Assembly (NCBI RefSeq): GCF_019656655.1
Contig: NZ_BPMV01000001.1
Location: forward strand, 2,914,001 to 2,978,000
DNA from: Tsukamurella sp. TY48
GTDB taxonomy: Bacteria > Actinomycetota > Actinomycetes > Mycobacteriales > Mycobacteriaceae
Length of the DNA stretch: 64,000 nt
Reading direction: 5' to 3'
Shown here one piece after another: positions 41,490-50,292 of the stretch (position 1 is the stretch's first letter; every line of letters begins with the position of its first letter). A program made the position numbers and the translations under genes. The notes under the pieces are model-generated. The model was not told the DNA's origin. It saw nothing but the letters and a program-made list of their open reading frames with translations, and ran no database searches.

Positions 41490-42493
41490 TCCCCCACGAT
41501 AGGTTCCGGCGCGGCGGCAGGAGCGGGATTCGGATAGTGCCGTGCCGCCACATCCGGGTGCGCGCGCAACCGGCTCTTCCACGCGTTGCGTCCGTAGGTG
41601 TCGAAGATCGGGTTCTCGGGGTCGACGGTGACCCCGCTGCGCAGTTCCGCCGGGAGTGGCAGGCGCGGCATCCGCGCGTGCACCGACGGATTGAAGAAGT
41701 ACGGCACCGAGATCCGGTCCGCACCGGCGCGGCGATTGACCACCCGGTGCTGCGTGGCGCGCAGGTATCCCTCGGTACCCACCTCCAGCATCTCGCCGAG
41801 GTTGACGATGAACGCCCCCGGCAGCGGCGGAACGTCGACCCACTGCTGCGTACCCGGCGGCAGCACCTGCAGTCCCTCCGAATCCGGATCGACCAGCAGC
41901 AGGGTGAGGACACCGGAATCCTTGTGCGCGCCCACGCCCTGATCGGTATCGGTGCCGGCCGGGTAGCGGACCACCTTGATCAAGGTGGCCGGCTCGGTGG
42001 CGAAGGCCGCGTCGAAGACGTGCGGATCGGCGCCGAGGGAACGGGCCCAGGCGCGCAGCAGCGTGAGCGCGATGCGCGAGAGGTCTGCGTCCCAGTGCTC
42101 CATCACCGTGCGCAGCTCCGGCAGAGCCGCCGGCCACTGATTCGGCCCCACCAGGTTCCGGTGATCGGGACCCGGACCCGACGGTGCCGGTCGTTCCGGG
42201 CCGAGGTCGATCTGCTCGCGCCAGTCGACGGCACCCCGGGTGAGTTCGCCCCCGAGCCGGGTGTAGCCGCGGAAGTGCGGCGAGTTCACCATCGCGATCG
42301 CGTCCTTCTGCGCCTGCGGCAGCGCGAAGAAGCGGCGGGCCACGGCGAGCACCTCGGCGATCCGCTCCGGTCCGAGCCCGTGCCCCGTGAGGTAGAAGAA
42401 GCCCACGTCGTGCGCGGCCGCGCGCAACCGTCCGTCGAAGCCGTCCGGGTCGGAGTCCAGCAGCGACAGATCCAGGACGGGTACCGCGGTCAT
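41486..42493 (-). CDS. Isopenicillin-N-synthase-like 2-oxoglutarate/Fe(II) oxygenase
   Basis: The 335-residue protein has the non-heme iron facial triad of the family: H-x-D in GAHKDSGVLTLLLVD and a distal His in ATQHRVVN, followed by R-x-S in DRISVPYFFNPS for 2-oxoglutarate binding. The N-terminal DIOX_N region begins VPVLDLSLLDSDPDGFD. It probably oxidises a small molecule in the cytosol; substrate unknown. Clustering with antibiotic genes is absent, so a true isopenicillin synthase is not expected. Confidence 0.83.
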   Translation of the reverse strand: MTAVPVLDLSLLDSDPDGFDGRLRAAAHDVGFFYLTGHGLGPERIAEVLAVARRFFALPQAQKDAIAMVNSPHFRGYTRLGGELTRGAVDWREQIDLGPERPAPSGPGPDHRNLVGPNQWPAALPELRTVMEHWDADLSRIALTLLRAWARSLGADPHVFDAAFATEPATLIKVVRYPAGTDTDQGVGAHKDSGVLTLLLVDPDSEGLQVLPPGTQQWVDVPPLPGAFIVNLGEMLEVGTEGYLRATQHRVVNRRAGADRISVPYFFNPSVHARMPRLPLPAELRSGVTVDPENPIFDTYGRNAWKSRLRAHPDVAARHYPNPAPAAAPEPIVGE

Positions 42494-42635
42494 GTCCGGA
42501 GAGTAGCTCCGGCGTGGCGGCGATCACCCGATTCCGATCGGCCTGATTCGCCCCGACCGCGCGCCGAGCTTCGCGTCGCTGTGGCCGGGCATTAGGCTGA
42601 GCCGCGAGATTGTCGTGAGCTCGGCCAGTGCATAA

Positions 42636-43931
<1,296 letters not shown>

Positions 43932-43958
43932 ACCCACAGAGCGAAGGAGCACAGCACC

Positions 43959-44381
43959 GTGAGCAGGACCCGCGTGGTGACCGCGCGCAATTCCCCCGGG
44001 GGCGGCGACCGCCCCGAATCGGGGAGCGCCGGTCGCGTCGTCGTGCTGTTCGTGGTGCTGTGCGTCCTCGTCCTGACCCTCGCCGTGCCCGTGCGGACGT
44101 ACCTGTCCGAACAGGCCCGTGAGGACAAGGTGGCGGCCGAGCACTCCCAGCTGCTGGCCGACATCGCCCGCCTGGAGGAGCAGAAGCGTCTGCAGGACGA
44201 TCCGGCGTACATCAAGCAGCAGGCCCGGATCCGGCTGCAGTACGTGATGCCGGGGGAGACCGCCTACCGCGTGCAGTTCCCCGGCGTCCCGGCGCCCACG
44301 CCCGAGCAGATCGAGGCGGAGCAGTCGAAGCAGAATCCCTGGTACACCAACGTGTGGCGCACGATCGCCGTCCCGCACTGA
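43959..44381 (+). CDS. FtsB/DivIC-like septum-formation protein
   Basis: The 140-residue protein has a cytosolic N-terminus, one membrane span (about 28-48, VVLFVVLCVLVLTLAVPV) and an extracytoplasmic coiled coil (about 50-85, LSEQAREDKVAAEHSQLLAD). It then has the family DDPAYIKQQARIRLQYVMPG segment. FtsB partners with FtsL and FtsQ in the divisome. GTG at 43959 follows GAAGGAG. Position matches Rv1024. Confidence 0.88.
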   Translation: MSRTRVVTARNSPGGGDRPESGSAGRVVVLFVVLCVLVLTLAVPVRTYLSEQAREDKVAAEHSQLLADIARLEEQKRLQDDPAYIKQQARIRLQYVMPGETAYRVQFPGVPAPTPEQIEAEQSKQNPWYTNVWRTIAVPH

Positions 44382-44914
44382 TGTCCGGCGACGCAGCGGC
44401 CGTCCCGCAGGCCGATCTCGACCGGGTCGCCGAGCAACTCGGCCGCGTTCCGCGCGGCGTGCTGGCCGTGGCCTACCGCACGCCCGACGGTGACCCGGCG
44501 GTCGTGAAGACCGCGCCGCGGCTGCCCGACGGGACGCCCTTCCCCACCCTCTACTACCTGACCGATCCGCGGCTCACCGCCGAGGCCAGCCGGCAGGAGA
44601 GCGCCGGTGTGATGCGGGAGATGGAGGCGCTGCTCGCCTCGGATCCCGAGGTCGCGGCGAACTACCGCGCCGCCCACGAGCATTACCTCGCCTCCCGGAA
44701 CGCGCTGGAGGACTTGGGAACCGACTTCACCGGCGGCGGCATGCCCGACCGGGTCAAGTGCCTGCACGTCCTGATCGCCTATGCGCTCGCCGAGGGCCCG
44801 GGCACCGTGTGGCTGGGCGACGAGGCGGTGGCGCTGGCCGCCGCCGCGGGCCTGCGCGGAACCGCCATCCCCGCGGACTGGCCGGAGCCCCGTTACCCCT
44901 GGGGCGGGCAGTGA
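44381..44914 (+). CDS. DUF501 family protein (Rv1025-like)
   Basis: The 177-residue protein begins with ATG at 44381, which overlaps the previous stop (TGATG). It has the DUF501 features LPDGTPFPTLYYLTDPRLT, EASRQESAGVMREMEALL and PDRVKCLHVLIAYALAEGPG. It is conserved in actinobacteria between ftsB and ppx genes; the function is not established. Its end overlaps the ppx start by 4 bases. Confidence 0.88.
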   Translation: MSGDAAAVPQADLDRVAEQLGRVPRGVLAVAYRTPDGDPAVVKTAPRLPDGTPFPTLYYLTDPRLTAEASRQESAGVMREMEALLASDPEVAANYRAAHEHYLASRNALEDLGTDFTGGGMPDRVKCLHVLIAYALAEGPGTVWLGDEAVALAAAAGLRGTAIPADWPEPRYPWGGQ

Positions 44915-45867
44915 GCGCTGCCGTCGGGACGACGGTGGCCGCGATCGACTGCGGCACCAACAGCATTCGCCTGTACGTCGCGCGCCGGGAGGACGGCGGG
45001 CTGGTCGAGCTGACCCGCGAGATGCGGATCGTGCGGCTCGGACAGGGCGTCGACGCCACCGGGCGCTTCGCCGCCGACGCCCTCGACCGCGTCCGGGTGG
45101 CGCTCGACGACTACATCGATACCGCACTGCGGCTGGGCGCCACCGCGGTGCGGATGGTGGCCACCTCCGCCGCCCGCGACGTGTCCAACCGCGACGCCTT
45201 CCTCGCCCTCACCGCCGCCGCGCTGGGCCGGATCACCCCCGGCGCACAGGCCGAGGTGATCCCCGGCACCGAAGAGGCGGAACTGTCGTATCTCGGTGCC
45301 ACCGCAGGACTTCCGGCGAGCGACCCCGTCCTCGTGGTGGACCTCGGCGGCGGCTCCACCGAGCTCGTCGTCGGCTCCGGCGGCGTGGTGGACCGCGCCT
45401 TCTCGGCGAACATCGGCTGCGTCCGGATCACCGAGCGGACCCTGCCCTCCGACCCGCCCACCGCCGCCGAGGTCGCCACGGCCCGGACCGTGATCGACGA
45501 GGCCCTCGACGAGGCCGTGCGCACGGTGCCGTTCGACGGCGTGCGCACCTGGATCGGCGTGGCCGGCACGTTCACCACCCTGGCGGCCCTCGCGTTGGGC
45601 CTCACCGAGTACGACCCGCAGCGGATCCACGGCGCGCGAGTGCCGCTCGATCGACTGACGGAGTTGTGCCGGTCGCTGGTGGGCATGACCTCCGCGGAGC
45701 GGCTCGCGCTCGGCCCCATGCATCCCGGTCGCGCGGACGTGATCGGTGGCGGCGCGCTCGTGGTGATCGCCCTCGCCGAGCGCCTCGCGGCGGTCGGTGT
45801 GACCGAGCTCATGGTGTCCGAACACGACATTCTGGACGGCACCGCGATGGGGCTTCTCCAGTCCTGA
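44911..45867 (+). CDS. ppx: Exopolyphosphatase / guanosine pentaphosphatase family protein
   Basis: The product has 318 residues from GTG at 44911. ASKHA-type ATPase fold with VAAIDCGTNSIRLYVARRED, VRMVATSAARDVSNR, PGTEEAELSYLGATAG and VLVVDLGGGSTELVV, the Ppx/GppA motifs. It is the short Ppx form of mycobacteria (Rv1026), which hydrolyses polyphosphate or (p)ppGpp. It completes the eno-operon block. Confidence 0.9.
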   Translation: MSAAVGTTVAAIDCGTNSIRLYVARREDGGLVELTREMRIVRLGQGVDATGRFAADALDRVRVALDDYIDTALRLGATAVRMVATSAARDVSNRDAFLALTAAALGRITPGAQAEVIPGTEEAELSYLGATAGLPASDPVLVVDLGGGSTELVVGSGGVVDRAFSANIGCVRITERTLPSDPPTAAEVATARTVIDEALDEAVRTVPFDGVRTWIGVAGTFTTLAALALGLTEYDPQRIHGARVPLDRLTELCRSLVGMTSAERLALGPMHPGRADVIGGGALVVIALAERLAAVGVTELMVSEHDILDGTAMGLLQS

Positions 45868-45917
45868 CCTGGGAAAACGCGAACCGTTGCCCGGTGTTAA
45901 CGAACTGTTGACACACT

Positions 45918-45961
45918 CACAGCGTTCTGGCACTGCCACAGCGGGTTTCGCCGCTTACGGT
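45918..45961 (+). promoter_or_regulatory. Possible promoter with two direct CACAGCG repeats (MtrA-like)
   Basis: CACAGCG occurs at 45918-45924 and 45937-45943, 19 bases apart, resembling MtrA boxes, which contain this motif as direct repeats. CTGCCA (45933-45938), a 17-base spacer and TACGGT (45956-45961) form a modest promoter before the 93-residue gene. Confidence 0.35.
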
Positions 45962-46008
45962 GATCTCACAACCGACGGGGAAACCCGTTTCGGCGAAGGG
46001 AGCAGGAC

Positions 46009-46290
46009 ATGGAGAAGGTCTCCGTCAAGAGCGTCGTCGTGGTGCTGGACGGTACGAAGGGCACCGTGGATCTGGTGGCCGAGCTGTCGCGCCGAGGGAC
46101 CCGCGTGACCGCGGTGGGCGAGAACTTCCGCGACGTGGTCTCGGTGCTCTCGGGCGATGTCTACGCGCTCGTCGCCGATCTGGCCGATCCGGAGCAGTGG
46201 GAGACCGCGCTGCTGCGCGCCGAGCGGCGCCACGGCACCGTCGAGCAGATCCTGGACCCGGCCGGGCGCCTCGCACCGCTCGCGGCCTGA
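46009..46290 (+). CDS. Small protein of unknown function (93 aa), Rossmann-like pattern
   Basis: ATG at 46009 has GGGAGCAGG upstream. The sequence VKSVVVVLDGTKGTVDLVAE, then RRGTRVTAVGENFRDVVSVL and VADLADPEQWETALLRAERR recalls the first half of a Rossmann short-chain dehydrogenase, but it lacks a glycine-rich dinucleotide loop. I do not recognise a family. It may be a degenerate or regulatory fragment. It shares a terminator hairpin with the convergent sugE gene. Confidence 0.6.
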   Translation: MEKVSVKSVVVVLDGTKGTVDLVAELSRRGTRVTAVGENFRDVVSVLSGDVYALVADLADPEQWETALLRAERRHGTVEQILDPAGRLAPLAA

Positions 46291-46315
46291 CCGCACCGTC
46301 GGGCGCGGCGGTCAG
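46287..46315. terminator. Hairpin between the 93-residue gene and sugE (convergent)
   Basis: CTGACCGC (46287-46294) pairs with GCGGTCAG (46308-46315) across a 13-base loop. It covers both stop codons. A T run is absent, so termination efficiency is uncertain. Confidence 0.45.
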
Positions 46316-46626
46316 TGGGCGAGTTTGAGCCCCACCACGCCGCCCACGATGGCGACGATGCACAGCACCTTGATCAGCGTGGCGGGCTCCTCGCCGGTGA
46401 CCATCGCGTAGATCACCGTGAGGGTGGCGCCGATGCCCACCCAGACGGCGTACGCCGTGCCGGTGGGCAGATCGCGCATCGCGTAGGCGAGGCCGGCCAT
46501 GCTGGCTACGAGCGCCACGCCGAAGACGACGGAGGGGGTGAGTTTGGAGAAGCCCTCGGACTTGCCGAGCGCGGTGGCCCAGACGGCCTCGAGGATGCCG
46601 GAGATGATCAGAACGATCCAAGCCAT
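46312..46626 (-). CDS. sugE: SMR-family guanidinium exporter (SugE/Gdx-type)
   Basis: The 104-residue four-span protein begins AWIVLIISGILEAVWATALG and continues KSEGFSKLTPSVVFGVAL, with the SMR membrane Glu in LEAVWA and the SugE/Gdx K-S-x-G-F pattern. Gdx proteins export guanidinium in exchange for protons. The guanidine-III riboswitch just upstream supports that substrate rather than quaternary ammonium drugs. ATG at 46626 has AGGAGG 8 bases upstream, inside a hairpin. Confidence 0.9.
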   Translation of the reverse strand: MAWIVLIISGILEAVWATALGKSEGFSKLTPSVVFGVALVASMAGLAYAMRDLPTGTAYAVWVGIGATLTVIYAMVTGEEPATLIKVLCIVAIVGGVVGLKLAH

Positions 46627-46629
46627 GAT

Positions 46630-46648
46630 GTGAACCTCCTAGGTTCAC
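46630..46648 (-). promoter_or_regulatory. Hairpin that sequesters the sugE ribosome-binding site
   Basis: On the minus strand GTGAACCT (46648-46641), loop AGG, AGGTTCAC (46637-46630) form a perfect 8-bp stem containing AGGAGG. Its first three bases are also the end of the riboswitch P2 helix, so the two structures compete. Confidence 0.75.
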
Positions 46649-46688
46649 ACCGTCTTTTCGCTGGCCGGGTACGGTGTGCCTCGTCCGG
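46646..46688 (-). ncRNA. Guanidine-III (ykkC-III) riboswitch controlling sugE
   Basis: Reading the minus strand from 46688: CCGG, ACGAGG, CACACCGT, ACCCGG, CCAGCGAAAAG, ACGGTGTG. This is the ykkC-III layout with its invariant ACGAGG. The P2 helix CACACCGT/ACGGTGTG is fully complementary, using A-T pairs where the Thermobifida example has G-C pairs (covariation, from memory). It should turn on sugE translation when guanidine binds. Confidence 0.85.
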
Positions 46689-46710
46689 ATGTCTGTTTGC
46701 GACGCCACTG

Positions 46711-46738
46711 AGGCTACCCGATTGGCCGCCGGTGGCAA
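46711..46738 (-). promoter_or_regulatory. Putative promoter of the riboswitch-sugE transcript
   Basis: On the minus strand TTGCCA (46738-46733), a 16-base spacer and TAGCCT (46716-46711) match SigA-type -35 and -10 boxes. Transcription would start near 46704, ahead of the riboswitch. Confidence 0.5.
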
Positions 46739-46811
46739 GCTTCTCGCGCAGGTGGTGAGGAACCTCACCGGATGCGGGCACGAGAGTCCGACCGGAAGAC
46801 GTGAATGTCGG

Positions 46812-46885
46812 TGCCCCCACCGGGGTTCGAACCCGGACTGCGCAGATTTTAAGTCTGCTGCCTCTGCCAGTTGGGCTATGGGGGC
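46812..46885 (-). tRNA. tRNA-Leu (anticodon TAA) with short variable loop
   Basis: The 74-base cloverleaf has acceptor GCCCCCA/TGGGGGC with discriminator A, D arm GCC/GGC, anticodon stem GCAGA/TCTGC with loop CTTAAAA (anticodon TAA), a 5-base variable loop GCAGT, and T arm CCGGG-TTCGAAC-CCCGG. CCA is not fully encoded (ACC follows). TAA reads Leu codon UUA, yet the long variable arm normal for leucine tRNAs is missing. Confidence 0.88.
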
Positions 46886-46922
46886 GCGCCGACGAGCCTA
46901 GCGCGGCAGGCGCACCGTCGAA

Positions 46923-46971
46923 CCTGTCAATGCGCGTTGACAGGTGCACGGCGTCAACGTAGATTGACAGG
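46923..46971 (+). promoter_or_regulatory. Promoter with two overlapping operators before the HTH/Clp-N pair
   Basis: CCTGTCAA-N6-TTGACAGG (46923-46944) is a 22-bp palindrome. A second copy with a weaker left half, GGCGTCAA-N6-TTGACAGG, sits at 46950-46971, 27 bases on. The promoter lies within: TTGACA (46937-46942), 17-base spacer, TAGATT (46960-46965). The HTH gene GTG is at 46973, so the transcript is probably leaderless. A protein binding both operators would block the polymerase. Confidence 0.72.
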
Positions 46972-46972
46972 T

Positions 46973-47179
46973 GTGAGCTCACCACCCACCCTCGTCGGAT
47001 CGGCGGCATCCGAGGACCCTGCACAGGGTCTGCGAGCCGTCGTCGCACTGCGCAAACTGGCTGACCAACTCGAGGCTGTTCAGGTGGCCAATGCCAGGGG
47101 CCTCGGCTGGTCCTGGCAGGACATCGCCGAACACCTCGCGGTCTCGCGCCAGGCGGTGCACAAGAAATACGGCAAGTAA
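46973..47179 (+). CDS. Small HTH protein partner of the Clp-N protein (split ClpC2-like)
   Basis: The 68-residue product (GTG at 46973) has a C-terminal HTH, LGWSWQDIAEHLAVSRQAVH (about 45-64), followed by KKYGK. Its N-terminal part (LRAVVALRKLADQLEAVQVA) looks helical. M. tuberculosis ClpC2 (Rv2667), from memory, has a very similar HTH (GASWSDIGKSMGVTKQAAQK) fused to Clp-N repeats. Here the HTH and Clp-N parts are two adjacent genes 18 bases apart. The protein likely binds the palindromes covering its own promoter. Confidence 0.78.
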   Translation: MSSPPTLVGSAASEDPAQGLRAVVALRKLADQLEAVQVANARGLGWSWQDIAEHLAVSRQAVHKKYGK

Positions 47180-47197
47180 GCCGGGAAGTAGGACGCC

Positions 47198-47737
47198 ATG
47201 TTCGAGCGATTCACCAAGAGCGCCCGCATCTCCGTGGTGCTCGCGCAGGAAGAGGCCCGCGAGGCGGGCGCCGACCGCATCACCCCGACCCACCTCATGC
47301 TCGGGGTGGTCGACGGTGCCGACGATGAACTCAAGCGCGAGCTCGCCGACATCGGCCTCACCGCCGAGGCGATCCGCGCCAGCGGCGTCGGGCGCGTGAT
47401 CACCGATCAGGATGCGGAAGCGCTCAAGGAGGTCGGCATCGATGTCACGGCGATCGCCGACGCCGTGTCCACCAAGTTCGGCTTCGACATCCTCCGGCCG
47501 ATCCGCAAGCGTTTCGCCACCGGCAACATCCCGTTCGGGCCCGGTTCGAAGAAGTCGCTCCAACTCGCTCTGCGCGAAGCGACCCATCGCAAGGACCGCA
47601 GCATCGGCGCCTCACACGTACTGCTCGGCGTGATGCGCAGCGACGATCAGGAAGCGCTCGGTGCCATCGAGTCGGTGCTTCCGCCCGCTGAGCTGCGGCA
47701 ACGCCTGTACGACCTGCTGGACCGACCTGCCGCCTGA
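47198..47737 (+). CDS. Clp-N-domain protein without ATPase (ClpC2-like)
   Basis: The 179-residue protein carries two Clp-N repeats: MFERFTKSARISVVLAQEEA with ITPTHLMLGVVD, and FGPGSKKSLQLALREATHRK with IGASHVLLGVMRSDD. It has no Walker motif. Such ClpC2 proteins in mycobacteria are reported to act as decoys that bind ClpC1-targeting antibiotics and to affect their own expression. It follows the HTH gene by 18 bases (GGGAAGTAGG upstream), so both are one operon. Confidence 0.85.
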   Translation: MFERFTKSARISVVLAQEEAREAGADRITPTHLMLGVVDGADDELKRELADIGLTAEAIRASGVGRVITDQDAEALKEVGIDVTAIADAVSTKFGFDILRPIRKRFATGNIPFGPGSKKSLQLALREATHRKDRSIGASHVLLGVMRSDDQEALGAIESVLPPAELRQRLYDLLDRPAA

Positions 47738-47867
47738 ATCCTCTCTGCGTGATCGTCCGCCGAACGGTAAGCTAATCGTAAAGCGATGTGTCCGAATCGG
47801 GAACCTCCGGGCGGGCGCGTTCGTTGAACAGTTCGTAGGTGCACGTGACAAGCGAAAGGACAGCACG

Positions 47868-48776
47868 GTGCGCGAAAGCAGCAATCCGATCCTGCGGGGA
47901 ATGACGCGCGGGAATCAGCAGCCGGCGGGCGTACCGCAGCAGGGGTACCCGCAGGGCTACAACCAGCAGGGCTACAACCAGGCGGCGGGCTTCGGCATGG
48001 GTGCCGCGGGTGCCGCCGGCGCGGCCCAGGGCATGCAGTACGGCCAGCCCCAGGCCCCGTACGAGACCACCACCGGTGGCCGCACCATGACGGTCGACGA
48101 TGTGGTCACCAAGACCGCCGCCACCCTCGGCGTGCTCATCGTCTTCGCGGCCGCCGCGTACTTCCTCGTGGGTGCGAACCCCGGCCTCGCCACGCCGCTC
48201 ACCATCGTCGGTGCCATCGGCGGCCTCGTGCTGGTGCTCATCGGCACCTTCGGCCGCAAGATGGACAACCCGGCCATCGTGCTCTCGTACGCCGCGTTCG
48301 AGGGCCTGTTCGTGGGCTCGATCTCGTACGTCTTCGCCAACTGGGTGATCGCTGACGGCATCAACGCCGGCGCCTTCCTCTCGCAGGCCATCCTGGGCAC
48401 GTTCGGCGTGTTCATCGGCATGCTGGTGGTCTACAAGACCGGCGCGATCCGCGTGACCCCGCGGTTCACCCGCATGATGTTCGGCATGCTGATCGGCGCC
48501 ATGGTGCTCGCCCTCGGCAACCTGGTGATCGGCCTGTTCTCCGGTGGTGCCGGCCCGCTGCGCGACGGCAGCACCCTGGCGATCATCTTCTCGCTGGTGA
48601 TGATCGGCATCGCGGCGTTCAGCTTCCTGCTGGACTTCGACCAGGCCGACCAGCTCATCCGCGCGGGCGCTCCGGCCAAGGCCGCATGGGGCGTGGCGTT
48701 CGGTCTCACCATCACCCTGGTGTGGCTGTACGTCGAGATCCTGCGACTGCTGAGCTACTTCTACAGCAACGACTAG
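47868..48776 (+). CDS. Bax inhibitor-1/YccA-family membrane protein
   Basis: The 302-residue protein (GTG at 47868) has a Gly/Gln/Tyr-rich cytosolic N-terminus (about 15-60, PQQGYPQGYNQQGYNQAAGF) and seven hydrophobic segments from about 85 onward, for example LGVLIVFAAAAYFLVGA and VLIGTFGRKMDNPAIVLSYA. The C-terminal segment ILRLLSYFYSND is typical of the YccA/BI-1 family, linked to membrane calcium leak and stress. Downstream is a strong hairpin terminator. No operon partner. Confidence 0.88.
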   Translation: MRESSNPILRGMTRGNQQPAGVPQQGYPQGYNQQGYNQAAGFGMGAAGAAGAAQGMQYGQPQAPYETTTGGRTMTVDDVVTKTAATLGVLIVFAAAAYFLVGANPGLATPLTIVGAIGGLVLVLIGTFGRKMDNPAIVLSYAAFEGLFVGSISYVFANWVIADGINAGAFLSQAILGTFGVFIGMLVVYKTGAIRVTPRFTRMMFGMLIGAMVLALGNLVIGLFSGGAGPLRDGSTLAIIFSLVMIGIAAFSFLLDFDQADQLIRAGAPAKAAWGVAFGLTITLVWLYVEILRLLSYFYSND

Positions 48777-48792
48777 TCGCCGACCGCGACCA

Positions 48793-48822
48793 CGAAGGCC
48801 CCCGCTCCGGCGGGGGCCTTCG
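48793..48822. terminator. Strong hairpin between the BI-1 gene and the PASTA kinase gene
   Basis: A perfect 13-bp stem CGAAGGCCCCCGC (48793-48805) with GCGGGGGCCTTCG (48810-48822), loop TCCG. It serves both convergent genes, although only short T runs follow. Confidence 0.85.
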
Positions 48823-48834
48823 CCGTTGCGTGGC

Positions 48835-48866
48835 AGCCGTTGCGGGGATCAGCCGTTGCGGGGATC
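48835..48866 (+). repeat. 16-bp direct tandem duplication beside the kinase stop codon
   Basis: AGCCGTTGCGGGGATC occurs at 48835-48850 and again at 48851-48866, partly reaching the kinase stop codon (complement of 48865-48867). The copies are identical, which suggests a recent duplication. Confidence 0.85.
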
Positions 48867-50217
48867 ACTCGTTGACGACGACCCGGTCGCCGCTGCGGAC
48901 CATGGCGCCGGGTGCCGGGTTCTGCGTGGTCACGACCTCGGCGGCGGGATCGACCACGCTGAGTGTGAGGCCGAGGGTCCGGGTGGCCTCCGCGGCCTCC
49001 GCGAAGGACAGCCCGCGCAGGTCGGGCATCGTCGCCGCATCCGCGGAGGCATCAGCGGGCGCATCGCCGACCAGCTCCGAGGACCCCGGGGTCGCCACCG
49101 GCGTCGCCGCGGGCACAGCCGAAGCGCCGCTACTGCGCACCGAGGCGGAGTGCGCCGTGCCCACCAGCGCAGCGCCGGCGAGCATGAAGGCGGCCGCGAC
49201 CACCACCATCACGCGATGGCGTCGGCGCGGCGCCGTGGCGAATGTGGGCGCGGCGCCGGTGGGTTCGGGGCGCAGCGGGGCGGGTTCCGCGCGGGGAGTC
49301 GGCGACTGCGGACGGGTCCCGGTGCCCGAGGGAACGGTCACCGCAGGAACGGGAGCGGCCACCGTCGGCGCCGCAGCGGAGAGCGCGCGGTCGAGTGCTG
49401 CGACGAACTCGCGCGACGAACCGAATCGCTGCAGGGGATCGGCGTTCAGGCCGCGGCCGAGCACCTGGTCGACGGCCGCGGGCAAGGCGGCGTTGCGCTG
49501 CGTGGCCGCGGGGACGGGAACCGTGAGCTGGGCGTCGAGCACTGCCGCGCGCTCGCCGCGGAACGGTGCTGTGCCCGTGAGCATGGTGAACGCCGTGGCC
49601 GCGAGGCTGTACTGATCCGAGCGGTCGTCGCTCGGGTGCCCCGTGAGCACCTCGGGCGCGGCGTAGCCCGTGGTGCCCAGCGCCATCCCGAAGGCCGTGA
49701 TGTTCGCGGGGGCATCGGCCGCTTTGGCGATGCCGAAATCGGCCACCGTCACCCGCTCGATCCGGGGACCGACTCCCACCACGAGGATGTTGTCGGGCTT
49801 CACGTCCCGGTGCACCACCCGGTGCTGCGTCCACGCGTAATCGAGGGCCTCCGCGGTCGCACGCAGCACGGCGAGGGCCGCATCCGGAGGGAGCGGGCCG
49901 CGCCGCAGCAGATTCCCGACCGACGTCCCCGCCACGTACTCCATCGCGATCCACGGCCGCCCGTCCCACCAACCGCGGTCGTAGACCTCCACGATGTTCG
50001 GGTGGGTGAGCCGCGCCAGGATGTCGGCCTCACGCTCGAACCGCGCCAGCGACGCCGGATTCGACGGTGCGGCGGCCGTGCGCAGCACCTTCAACGCCTG
50101 CATCCGCGGCAGCCGCGGATGCCGGACCAGGAAGACCTCGCCCATGCCGCCCGCCCCCAGCCGGCGGACCACCGGGTACTCATCGATCCGGGAGGGGAGG
50201 GGAGAGGTCGCATGCAC
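48865..50217 (-). CDS. Ser/Thr protein kinase with one PASTA domain
   Basis: The 450-residue membrane kinase has a Gly loop LGAGGMGEVFLV (about 20-31), Lys43, HRDVKPDN (catalytic Asp138), DFG (160-162) and APE. A long Pro/Ala/Thr linker, one membrane segment (VMVVVAAAFMLAGAALVGTA, about 335) and an extracytoplasmic PASTA domain (MPDLRGLSFAEAAEATRTLG, about 397-450) follow. With only one PASTA unit it resembles the smaller mycobacterial STPKs rather than PknB. It likely senses wall precursors. The start is ATG at 50217. Confidence 0.92.
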   Translation of the reverse strand: MHATSPLPSRIDEYPVVRRLGAGGMGEVFLVRHPRLPRMQALKVLRTAAAPSNPASLARFEREADILARLTHPNIVEVYDRGWWDGRPWIAMEYVAGTSVGNLLRRGPLPPDAALAVLRATAEALDYAWTQHRVVHRDVKPDNILVVGVGPRIERVTVADFGIAKAADAPANITAFGMALGTTGYAAPEVLTGHPSDDRSDQYSLAATAFTMLTGTAPFRGERAAVLDAQLTVPVPAATQRNAALPAAVDQVLGRGLNADPLQRFGSSREFVAALDRALSAAAPTVAAPVPAVTVPSGTGTRPQSPTPRAEPAPLRPEPTGAAPTFATAPRRRHRVMVVVAAAFMLAGAALVGTAHSASVRSSGASAVPAATPVATPGSSELVGDAPADASADAATMPDLRGLSFAEAAEATRTLGLTLSVVDPAAEVVTTQNPAPGAMVRSGDRVVVNE

Positions 50218-50292
50218 GGGTCGATCCTCGCGGCGGCAGGCACCGGCATCGTCCTAGCCATGTCCTGATTCGGTCACAGCGACGCACCGGTC

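Noticed and set aside
41486-42493. Beta-lactam biosynthesis cluster
   Set aside because: The oxygenase stands alone, with no peptide synthetase or other antibiotic genes nearby.
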